Positions 1 to 9,659 of a DNA stretch of 52,073 nucleotides are shown here, one piece after another; the stretch's first letter is position 1, and every line of letters begins with the position of its first letter. Source of the DNA: Bacteroidales bacterium (GTDB lineage Bacteria; Bacteroidota; Bacteroidia; Bacteroidales; F082); contig JAEEJS010000039.1 of the NCBI GenBank assembly GCA_016282015.1, positions 1-52,073 of the forward strand, read 5' to 3'. Made by a program: the position numbers and the translations under genes. A model generated the notes under the pieces. That model had not been told where the DNA came from. It made no database searches and worked only from the letters and a program-made list of their open reading frames with translations.

Positions 1-108
1 AACGGTCAGGGCGAAATGCTCGGAACTCGTATCTTTGGACCAGTGGCCAGAGAGTTGCGTGAGAAACAGTATATGAAAATCGTATCTCTTGCACCTGAGG
101 TACTCTAA
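1..108 (+). CDS. rplN: 50S ribosomal protein L14, 3' end only
   Basis: The window opens inside this gene. The last 35 codons read in frame 1 and end with TAA at 106-108; residues such as [13 protein letters not shown] and the ending [10 protein letters not shown] are the conserved L14 C-terminus. L14 sits at the 30S-50S interface of the ribosome. It is followed 19 bases later by rplX, the standard spc-operon order. The 5' part lies outside the window. Confidence 0.95.
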   Translation, partial: NGQGEMLGTRIFGPVARELREKQYMKIVSLAPEVL

Positions 109-127
109 TTAAGAAAGGAAAAAAGCT

Positions 128-445
128 ATGAGTAAAATGTTTGTGAAGAAAGGCGACAGCGTAGTCGTTATCGCCGGCACCCAGAAGGGCAAGAAAGGTA
201 CAGTGCTCAGCGTTGACGTCGATAAGAACCGCGTCATCGTTGACGGCGTGAACCTCGTGTCAAAACACAGCAGGCCCACAACAGAGAACCCGAAGGGCGG
301 CATCGTAAAGAAAGAGGCTCCTATCCATGCCAGCAACATTATGGTTTGCGACAAGGACGGTAAAGCCGGCCGCATCGGTCGTAAGAAAGATGAACAAGGA
401 AAATCAGTCCGTTATTCAAAAAAATCAGGGGAGGTTATTAAATAA
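128..445 (+). CDS. rplX: 50S ribosomal protein L24
   Basis: 105 residues, the usual length. An N-terminal KOW motif is visible ([18 protein letters not shown], about residues 7-24), which binds 23S rRNA early in 50S assembly. The end carries the [22 protein letters not shown] tail region typical of Bacteroidota L24. The ATG at 128 is the only sensible start. Its stop codon shares one base with the start of rplE (TAATG), so the two are probably translationally coupled. Confidence 0.97.
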   Translation: MSKMFVKKGDSVVVIAGTQKGKKGTVLSVDVDKNRVIVDGVNLVSKHSRPTTENPKGGIVKKEAPIHASNIMVCDKDGKAGRIGRKKDEQGKSVRYSKKSGEVIK

Positions 446-1002
446 TGAACTATCAACCCAAACTTAAAGTACAGTACAAGAGCGAAATCGTGCCTGCATT
501 GATGAAGGAATTCCAGTACAAGACTGTTATGCAGGTTCCACGGCTTTTGAAAATTTCGCTCAATCAGGGTATCGGCGCAGCTCTCGCCGACAAGAAACTG
601 ATTGACTATGGTGTAGAGGAAATGACAGCTATCACCGGACAGAAAGCCGTACCGACAATCTCAAGACACGACGTGTCAAACTTCAAACTCCGTCGTGGTA
701 ACCCGATCGGCGTGCGCGTGACATTGCGCGGTGACAAGATGTACGAGTTTCTCGAACGCTTAGTCGCTGTGGCTCTCCCACGTGTTCGTGACTTCAGAGG
801 TATTAATGACAAAGGTTTCGATGGCCACGGCAACTACAGCTTCGGCGTCACCGAACAGATCATCTTCCCGGAGATCGACATCGACAAGGTGAACAAGATC
901 AACGGTATGGATATCACCTTTGTGACATCAGCGAACACCGACAAGGAAGCAATGGCCTTGTTGAAACAGTTTGGTCTTCCATTTAAAAATCAGAAAAAAT
1001 AA
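445..1002 (+). CDS. rplE: 50S ribosomal protein L5
   Basis: 185 residues. L5 binds 5S rRNA and forms part of the central protuberance of the 50S subunit. Recognisable family segments are [14 protein letters not shown] (about 38-51), the [14 protein letters not shown] loop (about 82-95) and the [23 protein letters not shown] stretch near the C-terminus. It overlaps rplX by one base and precedes rpsN by 7 bases, consistent with one mRNA. Confidence 0.97.
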   Translation: MNYQPKLKVQYKSEIVPALMKEFQYKTVMQVPRLLKISLNQGIGAALADKKLIDYGVEEMTAITGQKAVPTISRHDVSNFKLRRGNPIGVRVTLRGDKMYEFLERLVAVALPRVRDFRGINDKGFDGHGNYSFGVTEQIIFPEIDIDKVNKINGMDITFVTSANTDKEAMALLKQFGLPFKNQKK

Positions 1003-1009
1003 GTAAGAT

Positions 1010-1279
1010 ATGGCAAAAGAATCAATGAAAGCGCGCGAGCGCAAGAGAATGGCGATGGTGGAGAAATACGCCGAGAAACGTGCAGCCCTCAAGGCAGCAG
1101 GTGACTACGTAGGCCTCCAGAAGCTTCCAAGAAACGCTTCACCTATCCGCGTCCACAATCGTTGTCAGCTTACTGGACGTCCAAAAGGCTATATGCGTCA
1201 ATTCGGCATCTCACGTATCAACTTCCGTGAAATGGCCCTCAAAGGTTTAATCCCAGGTGTTAAAAAAGCAAGTTGGTAA
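1010..1279 (+). CDS. rpsN: 30S ribosomal protein S14, zinc-free form
   Basis: 89 residues, the long form of S14. The segment [20 protein letters not shown] is diagnostic of the family. The short zinc-binding form (about 61 residues) has two CxxC pairs; here only one Cys is present, so this is the C-minus form that needs no zinc. L36 and S4 in the same cluster also lack the zinc cysteines. It lies between rplE and rpsH in spc order. Confidence 0.97.
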   Translation: MAKESMKARERKRMAMVEKYAEKRAALKAAGDYVGLQKLPRNASPIRVHNRCQLTGRPKGYMRQFGISRINFREMALKGLIPGVKKASW

Positions 1280-1300
1280 TTATTTAAAAGGATTGAAACT

Positions 1301-1699
1301 ATGATTACAGACCCTATAGCAGATTATTTGACACGCGTCCGTAACGCCGTCAACGCTAAACATAGAATCGTGGAAGTGCCGGCTTCAAACGTGAAGAAGG
1401 CTATCACCAAGATCCTCTTCGAGAAAGGCTATATCCTTAATTATAAATTCGAAGAAGAAGGCCCACAAGGTACCATTAAGATTGCTCTTAAATACCACCC
1501 TGTTACCAAACAGCCGGCTATCATGACAATTGACCGCGTTTCACGTCCTGGTCTCCGTCAGTACGCCGACTCAGAAAACCTCCCGAGAGTCATGAACGGC
1601 CTTGGAATCGCCATCATTTCGACCTCAAGAGGCATTATGACAGATAAAGAAGCCCGCAAGCTCCACATCGGAGGCGAGGTGTTGTGCTATGTATCTTAA
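1301..1699 (+). CDS. rpsH: 30S ribosomal protein S8
   Basis: 132 residues, normal length. It starts MITDPIADYLTRVRNA, the conserved S8 N-terminus, and contains the C-terminal STSRGIMTDKEARKLHIGGE signature. S8 binds helix 21 of 16S rRNA; in E. coli it also represses the spc operon by binding its mRNA near rplE, which cannot be confirmed here. It lies 21 bases after rpsN. Confidence 0.97.
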   Translation: MITDPIADYLTRVRNAVNAKHRIVEVPASNVKKAITKILFEKGYILNYKFEEEGPQGTIKIALKYHPVTKQPAIMTIDRVSRPGLRQYADSENLPRVMNGLGIAIISTSRGIMTDKEARKLHIGGEVLCYVS

Positions 1700-1717
1700 T
1701 AATAGGAGGAAACAGAA

Positions 1718-2278
1718 ATGGCATTATCAAGAATCGGTAAATTACCTATCGCAATCCCAGCAGGTACTGAGGTTACAATAAAAGACAACGTCCTCACAGT
1801 CAAAGGAAAGCTCGGCACACTCAGCCAGGACTTCCACGGCGACGTCGACGTTAAGGTAGAGGACGGTCACATTATCGTGAATCCGGCCAACATTCCAAAC
1901 GCTTCAGCCAAGCACGGTCTCTACCGCGCATTGTTCTTCAACATGGTGAAAGGCGTATCAGAAGGTTTCGAGACAGTTCAGGAGTTTGTCGGTGTCGGTT
2001 ACAAAGCCGAAGCTAAAGCCAATGGCAAACAGCTCGAGCTCTCACTCGGTTTCTCACACAACATGATTTTCGTCATGCCGGCAGAAATCACATGCGAGAC
2101 CATCAACGAAAGAGGTAAGAACCCTATCCTCAAGATGCGTTCATACGATAAGCAGTTGCTCGGCCAGGTGGCAGCAAAGATCCGCTCATACCGTAAGCCT
2201 GAACCTTACAAGGGCAAGGGTATCAAGTTTGAGGGTGAAGTGCTCCGTCGTAAGGCAGGTAAGGCAGCAGGTAAATAA
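1718..2278 (+). CDS. rplF: 50S ribosomal protein L6
   Basis: 186 residues with the two tandem L6 domains. The N-terminus is SRIGKLPIAIPAGTEV and the second domain ends in the conserved rRNA-contact motif PEPYKGKGIKFEGE. The C-terminus is a basic tail rich in Lys and Ala. An AGGAGG-like element (1705-1710) lies just upstream of the ATG, stronger than at most genes here. Confidence 0.97.
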   Translation: MALSRIGKLPIAIPAGTEVTIKDNVLTVKGKLGTLSQDFHGDVDVKVEDGHIIVNPANIPNASAKHGLYRALFFNMVKGVSEGFETVQEFVGVGYKAEAKANGKQLELSLGFSHNMIFVMPAEITCETINERGKNPILKMRSYDKQLLGQVAAKIRSYRKPEPYKGKGIKFEGEVLRRKAGKAAGK

Positions 2279-2304
2279 TGTTTAATTTTTAAAATGCTAG
2301 AAAG

Positions 2305-2658
2305 ATGAATAAGAAGATCGAAAGAAGATTAAACATCAAGAGACGTATCCGCAAGACCGTCTACGGCACTGCAGTGCGCCCAAGAATGTCTGTCTTTAGA
2401 AGCAACAAGCAGATTTACGTCCAACTTATCGACGATGAGAACGGCAAGACATTGGTCGCTGCCAGCTCACGCGAGAACGGAATCGAAGAAGAGAAGATTA
2501 CGAAGATCGAGAAGGCTGCTAAAGTCGGTAACCTCGTCGCTGAAAAAGCTAAGGCCGCCGGTATTGAGACAGTCGTGTTCGACCGTAACGGTTATTTGTA
2601 TCACGGAAGAGTTAAGTCTTTAGCAGACGGCGCTCGTAATGGAGGATTAAAATTCTAA
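2305..2658 (+). CDS. rplR: 50S ribosomal protein L18
   Basis: 117 residues. L18 brings 5S rRNA to the 50S subunit together with L5. Visible family segments are [20 protein letters not shown] (about 26-45) and the C-terminal [20 protein letters not shown]. It sits between rplF and rpsE, with a 5-base gap to rpsE. Confidence 0.97.
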   Translation: MNKKIERRLNIKRRIRKTVYGTAVRPRMSVFRSNKQIYVQLIDDENGKTLVAASSRENGIEEEKITKIEKAAKVGNLVAEKAKAAGIETVVFDRNGYLYHGRVKSLADGARNGGLKF

Positions 2659-2663
2659 GAGCT

Positions 2664-3182
2664 ATGGCAGAAGTAAACGTAAAAAAAGTGAAAACTTCGG
2701 AAATCGAGTTGAAAGAACGTCTGGTCCACGTCGGCCGCGTGACTAAGGTCACCAAGGGTGGACGCGCATTTACCTTCGCAGCACTGGTGGTCGTCGGCAA
2801 TGAAAACGGCGTCGTCGGTTACGGCCTCGGTAAAGCCAAGGAAGTACAGGCAGCTGTTCAGAAAGGCACAGAAGACGCAAAGAAGAACCTCATTAAGGTT
2901 CCGGTCATCAACGGCACTCTTCCTCACGAACAATACGGTAAATATTGCGGTGCTTACGTGTACATCCAGCCAGCTACCCCTGGTACCGGTGTTATCGCAG
3001 GCGGTGCAATGCGTGCTGTCCTTGAGAGCGTCGGCGTGAAAAACGTGCTCGCTAAGTCAAAAGGTTCATCAAACCCTCACTCAGTGGTGAAAGCTACGTT
3101 CGCAGCATTGGCAAAGATGCGCGACGCACGTACAGTCGCCCAGATGAGAGGTGTTGACATGGATGTGGTGTTTAACGGATAA
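2664..3182 (+). CDS. rpsE: 30S ribosomal protein S5
   Basis: 172 residues. The S5 double-stranded RNA-binding domain is at the N-terminus ([20 protein letters not shown]) and the second domain carries [21 protein letters not shown]5 shapes the mRNA entry channel and affects decoding fidelity. It is tightly packed between rplR and rpmD. Confidence 0.97.
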   Translation: MAEVNVKKVKTSEIELKERLVHVGRVTKVTKGGRAFTFAALVVVGNENGVVGYGLGKAKEVQAAVQKGTEDAKKNLIKVPVINGTLPHEQYGKYCGAYVYIQPATPGTGVIAGGAMRAVLESVGVKNVLAKSKGSSNPHSVVKATFAALAKMRDARTVAQMRGVDMDVVFNG

Positions 3183-3200
3183 TCTAAAAAATTTGAACAA

Positions 3201-3383
3201 ATGAAAAAAGTAAGAATAACTCAGATTAGAAGTGGCATCGGCAGACCACAGGATCAGAAAGACACTCTCAGAAGCCTGAACATCCACAGAATGCATCAGT
3301 CTGTTGAGGTTGACATGGACAACCCATCAATGGCTGGCATGGTCGAGAAAGTGAAACACCTTCTCAAAATCGAAGAAATCTAA
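3201..3383 (+). CDS. rpmD: 50S ribosomal protein L30
   Basis: 60 residues, the usual bacterial L30 size. The sequence ITQIRSGIGRPQDQKDTLRS is the conserved core, followed by the MHQSVEVDMDNPSMAGMVEKVKHL half. L30 is a small surface protein of the 50S subunit and always lies between rpsE and rplO in this operon, as here. Confidence 0.96.
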   Translation: MKKVRITQIRSGIGRPQDQKDTLRSLNIHRMHQSVEVDMDNPSMAGMVEKVKHLLKIEEI

Positions 3384-3413
3384 TTGTTAAACTAAGAAAT
3401 TTAAAAAATAATT

Positions 3414-3857
3414 ATGGATCTTAGTAATCTTAAACCGGCAAAAGGTTCCGTGAAAGAACGCAAGAGAATAGGTCGCGGACAGGGTTCAGGCTACGGCGGA
3501 ACATCCACACGCGGTCACAAAGGCGCAGGCTCACGCTCGGGAAACACGCATAAAATCGGTTTCGAAGGCGGCCAGATGCCTCTCGCACGTCTCGTCCCGA
3601 AGTACGGATTTAAGAACATCAACCGTGTGGAGTACCGCCCGGTCAACCTCGATGTTCTCCAGGACTTCGCTAACAGCGGTATCATGGAAATCACACCGGA
3701 GCTGTTGAAAGACAATGGCTTCGTCGGAAGAAATGAACTTGTTAAAATTCTCGGAAACGGCGAATTGACAGCAGCAGTTAACGTGAAAGCCAACGCATGG
3801 TCGAAAGGCGCTGAAGAGGCTATCACAAAGGCTGGCGGAACAATAGAGAAAATTTAA
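3414..3857 (+). CDS. rplO: 50S ribosomal protein L15
   Basis: 147 residues. It has the Gly- and Arg-rich N-terminal extension of L15 (GRGQGSGYGGTSTRGHKGAG, about 23-42) that threads through 23S rRNA, and a globular C-terminal part ending KAGGTIEKI. It precedes secY by 19 bases, the normal spc-operon junction. Confidence 0.97.
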   Translation: MDLSNLKPAKGSVKERKRIGRGQGSGYGGTSTRGHKGAGSRSGNTHKIGFEGGQMPLARLVPKYGFKNINRVEYRPVNLDVLQDFANSGIMEITPELLKDNGFVGRNELVKILGNGELTAAVNVKANAWSKGAEEAITKAGGTIEKI

Positions 3858-3876
3858 TCAACAAAACTGAAGAGAT

Positions 3877-5283
3877 ATGAAGGAGTTATTAATAGTTATT
3901 TTGGTGTGTCTCGTCGTCGCTGCCCTCCTGTGGAGCAACAGACGTCTCAGAGAGAACATCCAGAATATCTTCAAGATCGAGGAATTGCGCAAGCGCATCC
4001 TCTACACGCTGCTGATCATCTTGATCTACCGCTTCGGTTCGTACGTGGTGCTTCCAGGCATCGACCCTAACAGCCTCGCAGCGTTGAAAAATCAAAGCAG
4101 CTCGGGTCTCCTTGGTTTGTTGAATATGTTCTCTGGCGGCGCATTCGCCAACGCTTCGGTGTTTGCATTAGGTATCATGCCATACATCACCGCGAGCATT
4201 ATCATCCAGCTGCTTGGCATGGCTATCCCTTACTTCCAGCGCTTGCAAAGAGAAGGGGAGAGCGGCCATCGCAAGATCAACCAGATTACACGTTATCTCA
4301 CAGTTTTGATCGTGGCTGTGCAGGCTCCGGGTTATATCGCTAACCTGCGCACACAGCTGCCTGCTGAGGCTATCTATCCGTTCAACGGAACAGTCCCGAC
4401 AGTGTATTTCTGGATTTCATCAGTGATTATCCTCATCGCAGGCACACTGTTCATCATGTGGCTGGGTGAGCGTATCACCGACAAGGGTATCGGTAACGGT
4501 ATATCACTCATCATTATGATTGGTATCATCGCCCGTCTGCCATTCGCATTGTTCGCTGAGGTTGCATCACGCTTCACTCAGGGTACAGGCGGCCCGATCT
4601 TCTTCCTGCTGGAGATTGTGTTCCTTGTGCTGGTCATCATCATGACTATCCTGCTCGTTCAGGGTACACGCAAGGTCCCGGTACAGTATGCCAAACGCGT
4701 GGTTGGTAACAAACAGTACGGCGGTGTGCGTCAGTACATCCCGCTCAAGGTGAATGCTGCAGGCGTTATGCCTATCATCTTCGCCCAGGCTATCATGTTT
4801 GTGCCTATCACAATCATTGGATACTCCAACTCCGAGAGCATGAGCGGCTTCATGAGAGCTATGACCAACATGAACGGCTTCTGGTACAACTTTGTGTTCT
4901 TCGTCCTTATCGTTGCCTTCACATACTTCTACACAGCTGTGACCATCAACCCGGCACAGATGGCAGAGGATATCAAGAAGAACGGTGGCTTCATCCCAGG
5001 CGTGAAACCTGGCAAGCAGACGAAAGACTACTTCGACACCATCATGTCGAGAATCACCCTTCCGGGTTCGTTGTTCCTCGGCGTCGTGGCTATCATGCCG
5101 TCATTAGTCTCTATCATGGGCGTCAATCATCAGTTTGCGCAGTTCTACGGCGGCACATCACTGTTGATTCTCGTCGGTGTGGTGTTAGACACATTGCAAC
5201 AGATTGAAAGTCATCTTCTCATGCGTCATTACGACGGTTTGACCAAGTCTGGCCGCATCAAGGGCCGCATGGGCAGAATGTAA
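3877..5283 (+). CDS. secY: Protein translocase subunit SecY, with an extra N-terminal hydrophobic segment
   Basis: 468 residues. SecY is the channel of the Sec translocon in the inner membrane. The body is typical: FGSYVVLPGIDP after TM1, the plug region with GLLGLLNMFSGGAF, and the C-terminal YDGLTKSGRIKGR tail. In related SecY proteins the chain starts close to the segment seen here as IFKIEELRKRI (about residue 32). This one has about 30 extra residues before it, including a hydrophobic run (LLIVILVCLVVAALLW, residues 4-19) followed by RRLRE. No ATG, and no obvious alternative start, lies between that run and residue 32, and the ATG at 3877 fits the 19-base gap after rplO, so the extension appears real. 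Confidence 0.95.
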   Translation: MKELLIVILVCLVVAALLWSNRRLRENIQNIFKIEELRKRILYTLLIILIYRFGSYVVLPGIDPNSLAALKNQSSSGLLGLLNMFSGGAFANASVFALGIMPYITASIIIQLLGMAIPYFQRLQREGESGHRKINQITRYLTVLIVAVQAPGYIANLRTQLPAEAIYPFNGTVPTVYFWISSVIILIAGTLFIMWLGERITDKGIGNGISLIIMIGIIARLPFALFAEVASRFTQGTGGPIFFLLEIVFLVLVIIMTILLVQGTRKVPVQYAKRVVGNKQYGGVRQYIPLKVNAAGVMPIIFAQAIMFVPITIIGYSNSESMSGFMRAMTNMNGFWYNFVFFVLIVAFTYFYTAVTINPAQMAEDIKKNGGFIPGVKPGKQTKDYFDTIMSRITLPGSLFLGVVAIMPSLVSIMGVNHQFAQFYGGTSLLILVGVVLDTLQQIESHLLMRHYDGLTKSGRIKGRMGRM

Positions 5284-5295
5284 TTTCTATAAAGA

Positions 5296-6072
5296 ATGAT
5301 TCATTTCAGAACAGATAACGAAATTGAATTGCTGAGACAAGCTGCTTTGCTGGTGGGCAAAACCCTTGGCGAGGTAGGGAAGCATATACGTCCGGGAGTC
5401 CGCACCATCGATCTCGACAAGCTCGCCGAAGAGTTTATCAGAGACCACGGAGCAACTCCAGCCTTCAAAGGTTATGACGGATTTCCCGGAAGTTTATGCA
5501 TCTCGGTCAACGAGCAAGTGGTGCACGGCATACCGGGCAACTACGAGCTCCGCGACGGAGACATTGTCTCGGTCGACTGCGGCACAGTGCTGAACGGCTA
5601 CGTCGGCGATTCGGCTTACACCTTCTGCTGCGGCGAAGTGTCTGAAGAGGTGAAGCTCCTTCTCCAGAGGACGAAGGAATCTCTCTACAAAGGCATTGAG
5701 GCCGCTGTGGCAGGCAACCGTATCGGTGACATAGGCTACGCAGTGCAGCAGCATGTCGAACAGTTTGGTTACGGCGTCGTTCGCGAGTTAGTCGGTCACG
5801 GCGTTGGACGTAAAATGCACGAAGACCCACAGGTGCCTAACTACGGCAAACGCGGTACAGGCCCCAAGTTGGTCGAAGGCATGGTCCTCGCCATAGAACC
5901 GATGATTACTCTGGGCAAAAAGGAAATCGTACAGGAGCGTGACGGTTGGACAATCACCACACGTGACCGCAAGCCGGCCGCACACTTCGAGCACGATATC
6001 GCTGTCCGCCACGGCAAAGCCGAAATCTTATCAAGTTTTGAATGGGCAGAAGCAGTAGAAAATAACCAATAA
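5296..6072 (+). CDS. map: Methionine aminopeptidase, type I
   Basis: 258 residues. Removes the initiator methionine from new proteins using a two-metal centre. The metal ligands can be placed by motif: [20 protein letters not shown] carries the two aspartates, [12 protein letters not shown] the histidine, LAIEPM a glutamate and the FEHDIAV region the last one. It lacks the N-terminal zinc-finger extension of some bacterial forms. It is 12 bases after secY and 11 before infA; adenylate kinase, found between secY and map in many bacteria, is absent. Confidence 0.96.
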   Translation: MIHFRTDNEIELLRQAALLVGKTLGEVGKHIRPGVRTIDLDKLAEEFIRDHGATPAFKGYDGFPGSLCISVNEQVVHGIPGNYELRDGDIVSVDCGTVLNGYVGDSAYTFCCGEVSEEVKLLLQRTKESLYKGIEAAVAGNRIGDIGYAVQQHVEQFGYGVVRELVGHGVGRKMHEDPQVPNYGKRGTGPKLVEGMVLAIEPMITLGKKEIVQERDGWTITTRDRKPAAHFEHDIAVRHGKAEILSSFEWAEAVENNQ

Positions 6073-6083
6073 AAAGAAATTAT

Positions 6084-6302
6084 ATGGCAAAACAATTGTC
6101 GATAGAACAAGACGGTACAGTAACAGAATCGCTCGGTAATGCAATGTTCCGGGTCGAATTGGAGAACGGACTTCAGATCATAGCCCACATCTCCGGAAAG
6201 ATGCGTATGCATTACATAAAAATTCTCCCGGGGGACAAAGTTAAGCTCGAGATGTCGCCTTATGATTTGACAAAAGGTCGTATAACTTTCAGGTACAAAT
6301 AA
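6084..6302 (+). CDS. infA: Translation initiation factor IF-1
   Basis: 72 residues, the exact usual length. A single S1/OB-fold domain with the conserved [21 protein letters not shown] and [22 protein letters not shown] segments. IF-1 occupies the ribosomal A site during initiation. It is the last gene before an internal promoter that can separately drive rpmJ and the alpha operon. Confidence 0.97.
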   Translation: MAKQLSIEQDGTVTESLGNAMFRVELENGLQIIAHISGKMRMHYIKILPGDKVKLEMSPYDLTKGRITFRYK

Positions 6303-6341
6303 AAAATTGCACCAAATTGTAAAAGGTAACGCAAAATTTTG

Positions 6342-6349
6342 TATTTTTG
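6342..6349 (+). promoter_or_regulatory. Internal promoter (-7 box TATTTTTG) ahead of rpmJ
   Basis: TATTTTTG followed by C matches the Bacteroidota -7 consensus TAnnTTTG. An ATTG about 22 bases upstream could act as a loose -33 element. It lies in the 93-base gap between infA and rpmJ, so the rpmJ-rpsM-rpsK-rpsD-rpoA-rplQ block may also be transcribed independently of the spc operon. Inferred from consensus only. Confidence 0.55.
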
Positions 6350-6395
6350 CGCGCTAAAAAAGAATGCTTCGAAAAAGAATAAAAAAATATATAAA

Positions 6396-6512
6396 ATGAA
6401 AGTCAGAGCATCAATCAAGAAGAGATCAGACGATTGCAAAATAGTGCGTCGCAAAGGTAAATTGTATGTAATTAACAAGAAGAACCCAAAAGAAAAACAA
6501 CGTCAGGGTTAA
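6396..6512 (+). CDS. rpmJ: 50S ribosomal protein L36, zinc-free form
   Basis: A 38-residue gene read directly from the sequence: it begins [10 protein letters not shown] and ends [11 protein letters not shown], the unmistakable L36 pattern. The zinc form has three Cys and one His; only one Cys (residue 14) remains, so this is the C-minus form. TAA at 6510-6512. It is followed 21 bases later by rpsM, the normal order. Confidence 0.96.
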   Translation: MKVRASIKKRSDDCKIVRRKGKLYVINKKNPKEKQRQG

Positions 6513-6533
6513 TTAATAAAAAACAGATAAACT

Positions 6534-6911
6534 ATGGCTAGAATTGCTGGTGTAGATATCCCGAACAACAAACAAGGTCAAATATCTTTAACCTACATTT
6601 ACGGTATCGGCCGTTCAGCTGCCAAGGCTATCCTCGCAGAGGCTAACGTCCCAGCTGAAAAGAAAGTCCAGGACTGGACCGATGATGAGCAGAACGCTAT
6701 CCGTAACATCATCGCCGACAACTACAAGACAGAAGGTGAACTTCGTAGCGAAATCCAGATCAACATCAAACGTTTGATGGATATCGGTTGCTACAGAGGA
6801 ATCCGTCACCGTCTCGGATTACCACTGCGTGGTCAGAGCACAAAGAACAACGCTCGTACACGTAAAGGTCGTAAGAAGACCGTTGCTAACAAGAAGAAAG
6901 CCACGAAGTAA
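6534..6911 (+). CDS. rpsM: 30S ribosomal protein S13
   Basis: 125 residues. S13 contacts the 50S subunit and P-site tRNA from the head of the 30S. N-terminus [13 protein letters not shown] and the helix-two-turn-helix region with [11 protein letters not shown] are typical, as is the C-terminal [22 protein letters not shown]. The gap to rpsK (101 bases) is unusually long for this operon and holds short repeats. Confidence 0.97.
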   Translation: MARIAGVDIPNNKQGQISLTYIYGIGRSAAKAILAEANVPAEKKVQDWTDDEQNAIRNIIADNYKTEGELRSEIQINIKRLMDIGCYRGIRHRLGLPLRGQSTKNNARTRKGRKKTVANKKKATK

Positions 6912-6941
6912 GCCATTAGCTGCTAGCCATTAGCCATTAGC
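6911..6941 (+). repeat. Three copies of AGCCATTAGC between rpsM and rpsK
   Basis: AGCCATTAGC occurs at 6911-6920, 6925-6934 and 6932-6941, the last two overlapping by three bases. The first copy begins on the last base of the rpsM stop codon. Degenerate relatives (ATAGCCAATAGG) follow up to about 6961. Each unit is partly self-complementary. Purpose unknown; it could be low-complexity drift or an RNA element in the alpha operon mRNA. Confidence 0.7.
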
Positions 6942-7012
6942 TAAGGGCAAATAGCCAATAGGCCGATTCGGGTTGGATCATATTAAATACCATTAGAAAA
7001 AAGTTAAATTAA

Positions 7013-7402
7013 ATGGCAAAAAACACAAAATCTGTTAAGAAACGTGTTGTGAAGATCGAGGCTACCGGTAAGGCATTTATCAAAGCTTCTTTCAATAACA
7101 TCATCATTTCATTAGCAAACAATGAAGGACAGGTCATTTCTTGGGCATCAGCCGGAAAGATGGGCTTCAAAGGTTCTAAGAAGAACACTCCTTACGCAGC
7201 ACAGATGGCTGCTGAGGAATGCTCCAAGACAGCTTATGATCTGGGATTACGTAAAGTGAAAGTTTATGTTAAGGGACCAGGCGCAGGTCGTGAATCGGCT
7301 ATCCGCGCTATCCACTCATCAGGCGTAGAGGTGACAGAAATCATCGACGTCACTCCAATACCGCACAACGGTTGCCGTCCGCCAAAACGCAGAAGAGTGT
7401 AA
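7013..7402 (+). CDS. rpsK: 30S ribosomal protein S11
   Basis: 129 residues, normal length. Diagnostic segments are [36 protein letters not shown] (here [15 protein letters not shown]) and the end [19 protein letters not shown]11 forms part of the 30S platform at the mRNA exit site. It lies between rpsM and rpsD in alpha-operon order. Confidence 0.97.
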   Translation: MAKNTKSVKKRVVKIEATGKAFIKASFNNIIISLANNEGQVISWASAGKMGFKGSKKNTPYAAQMAAEECSKTAYDLGLRKVKVYVKGPGAGRESAIRAIHSSGVEVTEIIDVTPIPHNGCRPPKRRRV

Positions 7403-7429
7403 TTGTTTAACGTTTAAAAAGTAGAAGTT

Positions 7430-8035
7430 ATGGCAAGATATACAGGTCCTAAGACAAAGATCGCCCGTAAGTTTGGTGAACCAATCTACGGCTCAGACAA
7501 GTATTACGAAAAGAGAAATTTCCCTCCAGGACAACACGGTGCTGCTAAGAAACGCAAGAAAGTTTCTGAGTACGGTATCCAGTTGCAGGAGAAGCAGAAG
7601 GCAAAATACACCTACGGTATCCTCGAGCGCCAGTTCCGTAACACATTCGAGAAGGCTTCGAAGAAGAAGGGTATCACCGGTGAAATCCTCCTCCAGCTCA
7701 TCGAGTCACGCGTCGACAACACAGTCTTCCGTCTCGGTATCGCTCCAACACGTGACGCCGCCCGTCAGCTCGTCAGCCACCGCCACATCACAGTGAACGG
7801 CAAGGTGATGAACATCCCTTCAGCTATGCTGAAACCAGGCGATATCGTCGCAGTTCGCGAGAAATCAAAGAGCTTGGAAGTCATTACAAACTCAGTGGAA
7901 GGCCACACCAACAGCTATCCATGGTTAGAATGGGATTCAGCAACCCTCACAGGAAAGTTCATGAGCTATCCTAACCGCGAGGACATCCCTGAAACCATCA
8001 ATGAACAACTGATCGTTGAGTTGTATTCTAAATAA
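7430..8035 (+). CDS. rpsD: 30S ribosomal protein S4
   Basis: 201 residues. S4 nucleates 30S assembly by binding the 5' domain of 16S rRNA; in E. coli it also represses the alpha operon. The N-terminal domain begins [17 protein letters not shown] and contains PPGQHG, without the zinc cysteines found in some species. The S4 RNA-binding domain ([20 protein letters not shown], about 103-122) follows. Confidence 0.97.
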   Translation: MARYTGPKTKIARKFGEPIYGSDKYYEKRNFPPGQHGAAKKRKKVSEYGIQLQEKQKAKYTYGILERQFRNTFEKASKKKGITGEILLQLIESRVDNTVFRLGIAPTRDAARQLVSHRHITVNGKVMNIPSAMLKPGDIVAVREKSKSLEVITNSVEGHTNSYPWLEWDSATLTGKFMSYPNREDIPETINEQLIVELYSK

Positions 8036-8054
8036 TCGAATATAAACTGATATT

Positions 8055-9047
8055 ATGGCAATATTAGCATTTCAAAGACCTGATAAGGTCGTCATGGTAG
8101 AATCGACAGACAAACACGGTATTTTCGAGTTTCGTCCGTTGGAGCCTGGCTATGGCATGACTATCGGCAATGCCCTCAGGAGAGTGCTTCTCTCATCACT
8201 CGAGGGTTTCGCTATCACATCCATCCGTATTGAGGGTGTGGAGCACGAGATGGCTCCGATCCCGGGCGTGATAGAAGACCTCACCGATATAGTGCTGAAG
8301 TTCAAGCAGGTCCGTTTCAAACAACAGATCCCAGGTGAGACATTCGAGAAGGTTACCGTGGTTATCGGCGGACAGGAAGAGTTCGTCGCCGGCGACATCA
8401 ACAAATTCTTGTCGGTGTTCCAGGTGCTCAACCCAGAACTGGTTATCTGCCACATGGATTCGTCTGTGAAGCTCACCATCGACATGACCATCAACAAAGG
8501 CAGGGGATATGTCAACGCTGACGAGAACAAGGTGCTCAACGCTCCTGTCAACACTATCGCCATCGACTCAATCCATACGCCTATCAAGAATGTCAGCTTT
8601 AAGGTTGACAACTACCGTGTCGAACAGAAGACCGACTATGAGAAGCTCATCCTCGACATCGAGACCGACGGTTCAATTGCACCTAAGGACGCGATGACTG
8701 AGGCCGCCAAGATCCTCATCTATCACCTGATGCTGTTCTCAGACGAGCGCATCACTCTGAAAGACGAGCAGAAGACGGTGTCGGAAGACTTTGACGAAGG
8801 CTCGCTGCACATCCGTCAGCTGCTCAAGACAAAGCTCGTCGACATGGACCTCTCTGTCCGCGCTCTCAACTGCCTCAAGGCAGCCGAGGTGGAGACAATA
8901 GGCGAACTCGTCGCCCTCAACAAGGCCGACCTCCTCAAGTTCCGCAACTTCGGTAAGAAGTCACTCACCGAGCTTGAAGAACTGGTCAGAAGCAAGGGAC
9001 TCGAATTTGGAATGAATATCAGTAAATATAAATTAGATAAGGAATAA
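8055..9047 (+). CDS. rpoA: RNA polymerase alpha subunit
   Basis: 330 residues. The N-terminal assembly domain has [20 protein letters not shown] (about 33-52), and the C-terminal domain carries the [16 protein letters not shown] helix (here [20 protein letters not shown]) that contacts promoter DNA and activators. The whole alphaNTD-linker-alphaCTD layout is intact. It lies 20 bases after rpsD and 6 before rplQ. Confidence 0.98.
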   Translation: MAILAFQRPDKVVMVESTDKHGIFEFRPLEPGYGMTIGNALRRVLLSSLEGFAITSIRIEGVEHEMAPIPGVIEDLTDIVLKFKQVRFKQQIPGETFEKVTVVIGGQEEFVAGDINKFLSVFQVLNPELVICHMDSSVKLTIDMTINKGRGYVNADENKVLNAPVNTIAIDSIHTPIKNVSFKVDNYRVEQKTDYEKLILDIETDGSIAPKDAMTEAAKILIYHLMLFSDERITLKDEQKTVSEDFDEGSLHIRQLLKTKLVDMDLSVRALNCLKAAEVETIGELVALNKADLLKFRNFGKKSLTELEELVRSKGLEFGMNISKYKLDKE

Positions 9048-9052
9048 TAGAG

Positions 9053-9562
9053 ATGAGACACAATAAGAAAATCAATCATTTAGGAAGAAAGACAGCTCAC
9101 CGTCACGCGATGCTCGCCAACATGGCCTCGTCACTGATATTGGAGAAACGCATCATCACCACCACAGCCAAAGCTAAGGCATTGCGTCTGTATGTGGAAC
9201 CGATGATCACCCGTTCCAAAGACGATTCAACAACATCGCGCCGCGTGGTTTTCGCGCAGCTGCAGAATAAATATGCCGTTACCGAACTGTTCCGCGAGGT
9301 GAGTCAGAAGGTCGCTAACCGTCCAGGCGGTTACACCCGTATCATCAAGCTCGGTACAACACGTGCCGGTGACAGCGCCGATATGTGCATGATGGAGCTC
9401 GTCGATTACAACGAGGTCTACACCAACGGTAAGAAAGCCGCTAAAGCTACCAAGACAACACGTCGTGGTGGTAAGAAGAAAGCCGAAGCTCCGGCAGCCG
9501 AAGCAGCTCCAGCTGCAGAAGCCCCGGCAACAGAAGCTCCGGCAGAGGCTAAAGCCGAATAA
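9053..9562 (+). CDS. rplQ: 50S ribosomal protein L17 with Ala/Pro/Glu-rich tail
   Basis: 169 residues. The first about 125 are standard L17 ([20 protein letters not shown], then [16 protein letters not shown]). The last about 40 are a low-complexity tail, first basic ([17 protein letters not shown]) and then built from repeated AEAPA/APAAE units. Such tails are common in Bacteroidota L17 and are probably disordered. It ends the ribosomal block and is followed by a strong terminator. Confidence 0.96.
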   Translation: MRHNKKINHLGRKTAHRHAMLANMASSLILEKRIITTTAKAKALRLYVEPMITRSKDDSTTSRRVVFAQLQNKYAVTELFREVSQKVANRPGGYTRIIKLGTTRAGDSADMCMMELVDYNEVYTNGKKAAKATKTTRRGGKKKAEAPAAEAAPAAEAPATEAPAEAKAE

Positions 9563-9592
9563 TAATTGGCGAATAGTCCAATTGAAAATCAT

Positions 9593-9623
9593 AGAGACGT
9601 CATTTACGGCGTCTCTTTTTTTT
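9593..9623 (+). terminator. Rho-independent terminator after rplQ
   Basis: Inverted repeat AGAGACG / CGTCTCT (9593-9599 with 9610-9616) and a run of eight T ending at 9623. It closes the ribosomal operon. The stem sequence recurs in the terminator after eno (18663-18699). Confidence 0.9.
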
Positions 9624-9659
9624 GTCCTCAAGAAAATTTTAAAAACTTTTCAAAATTCT

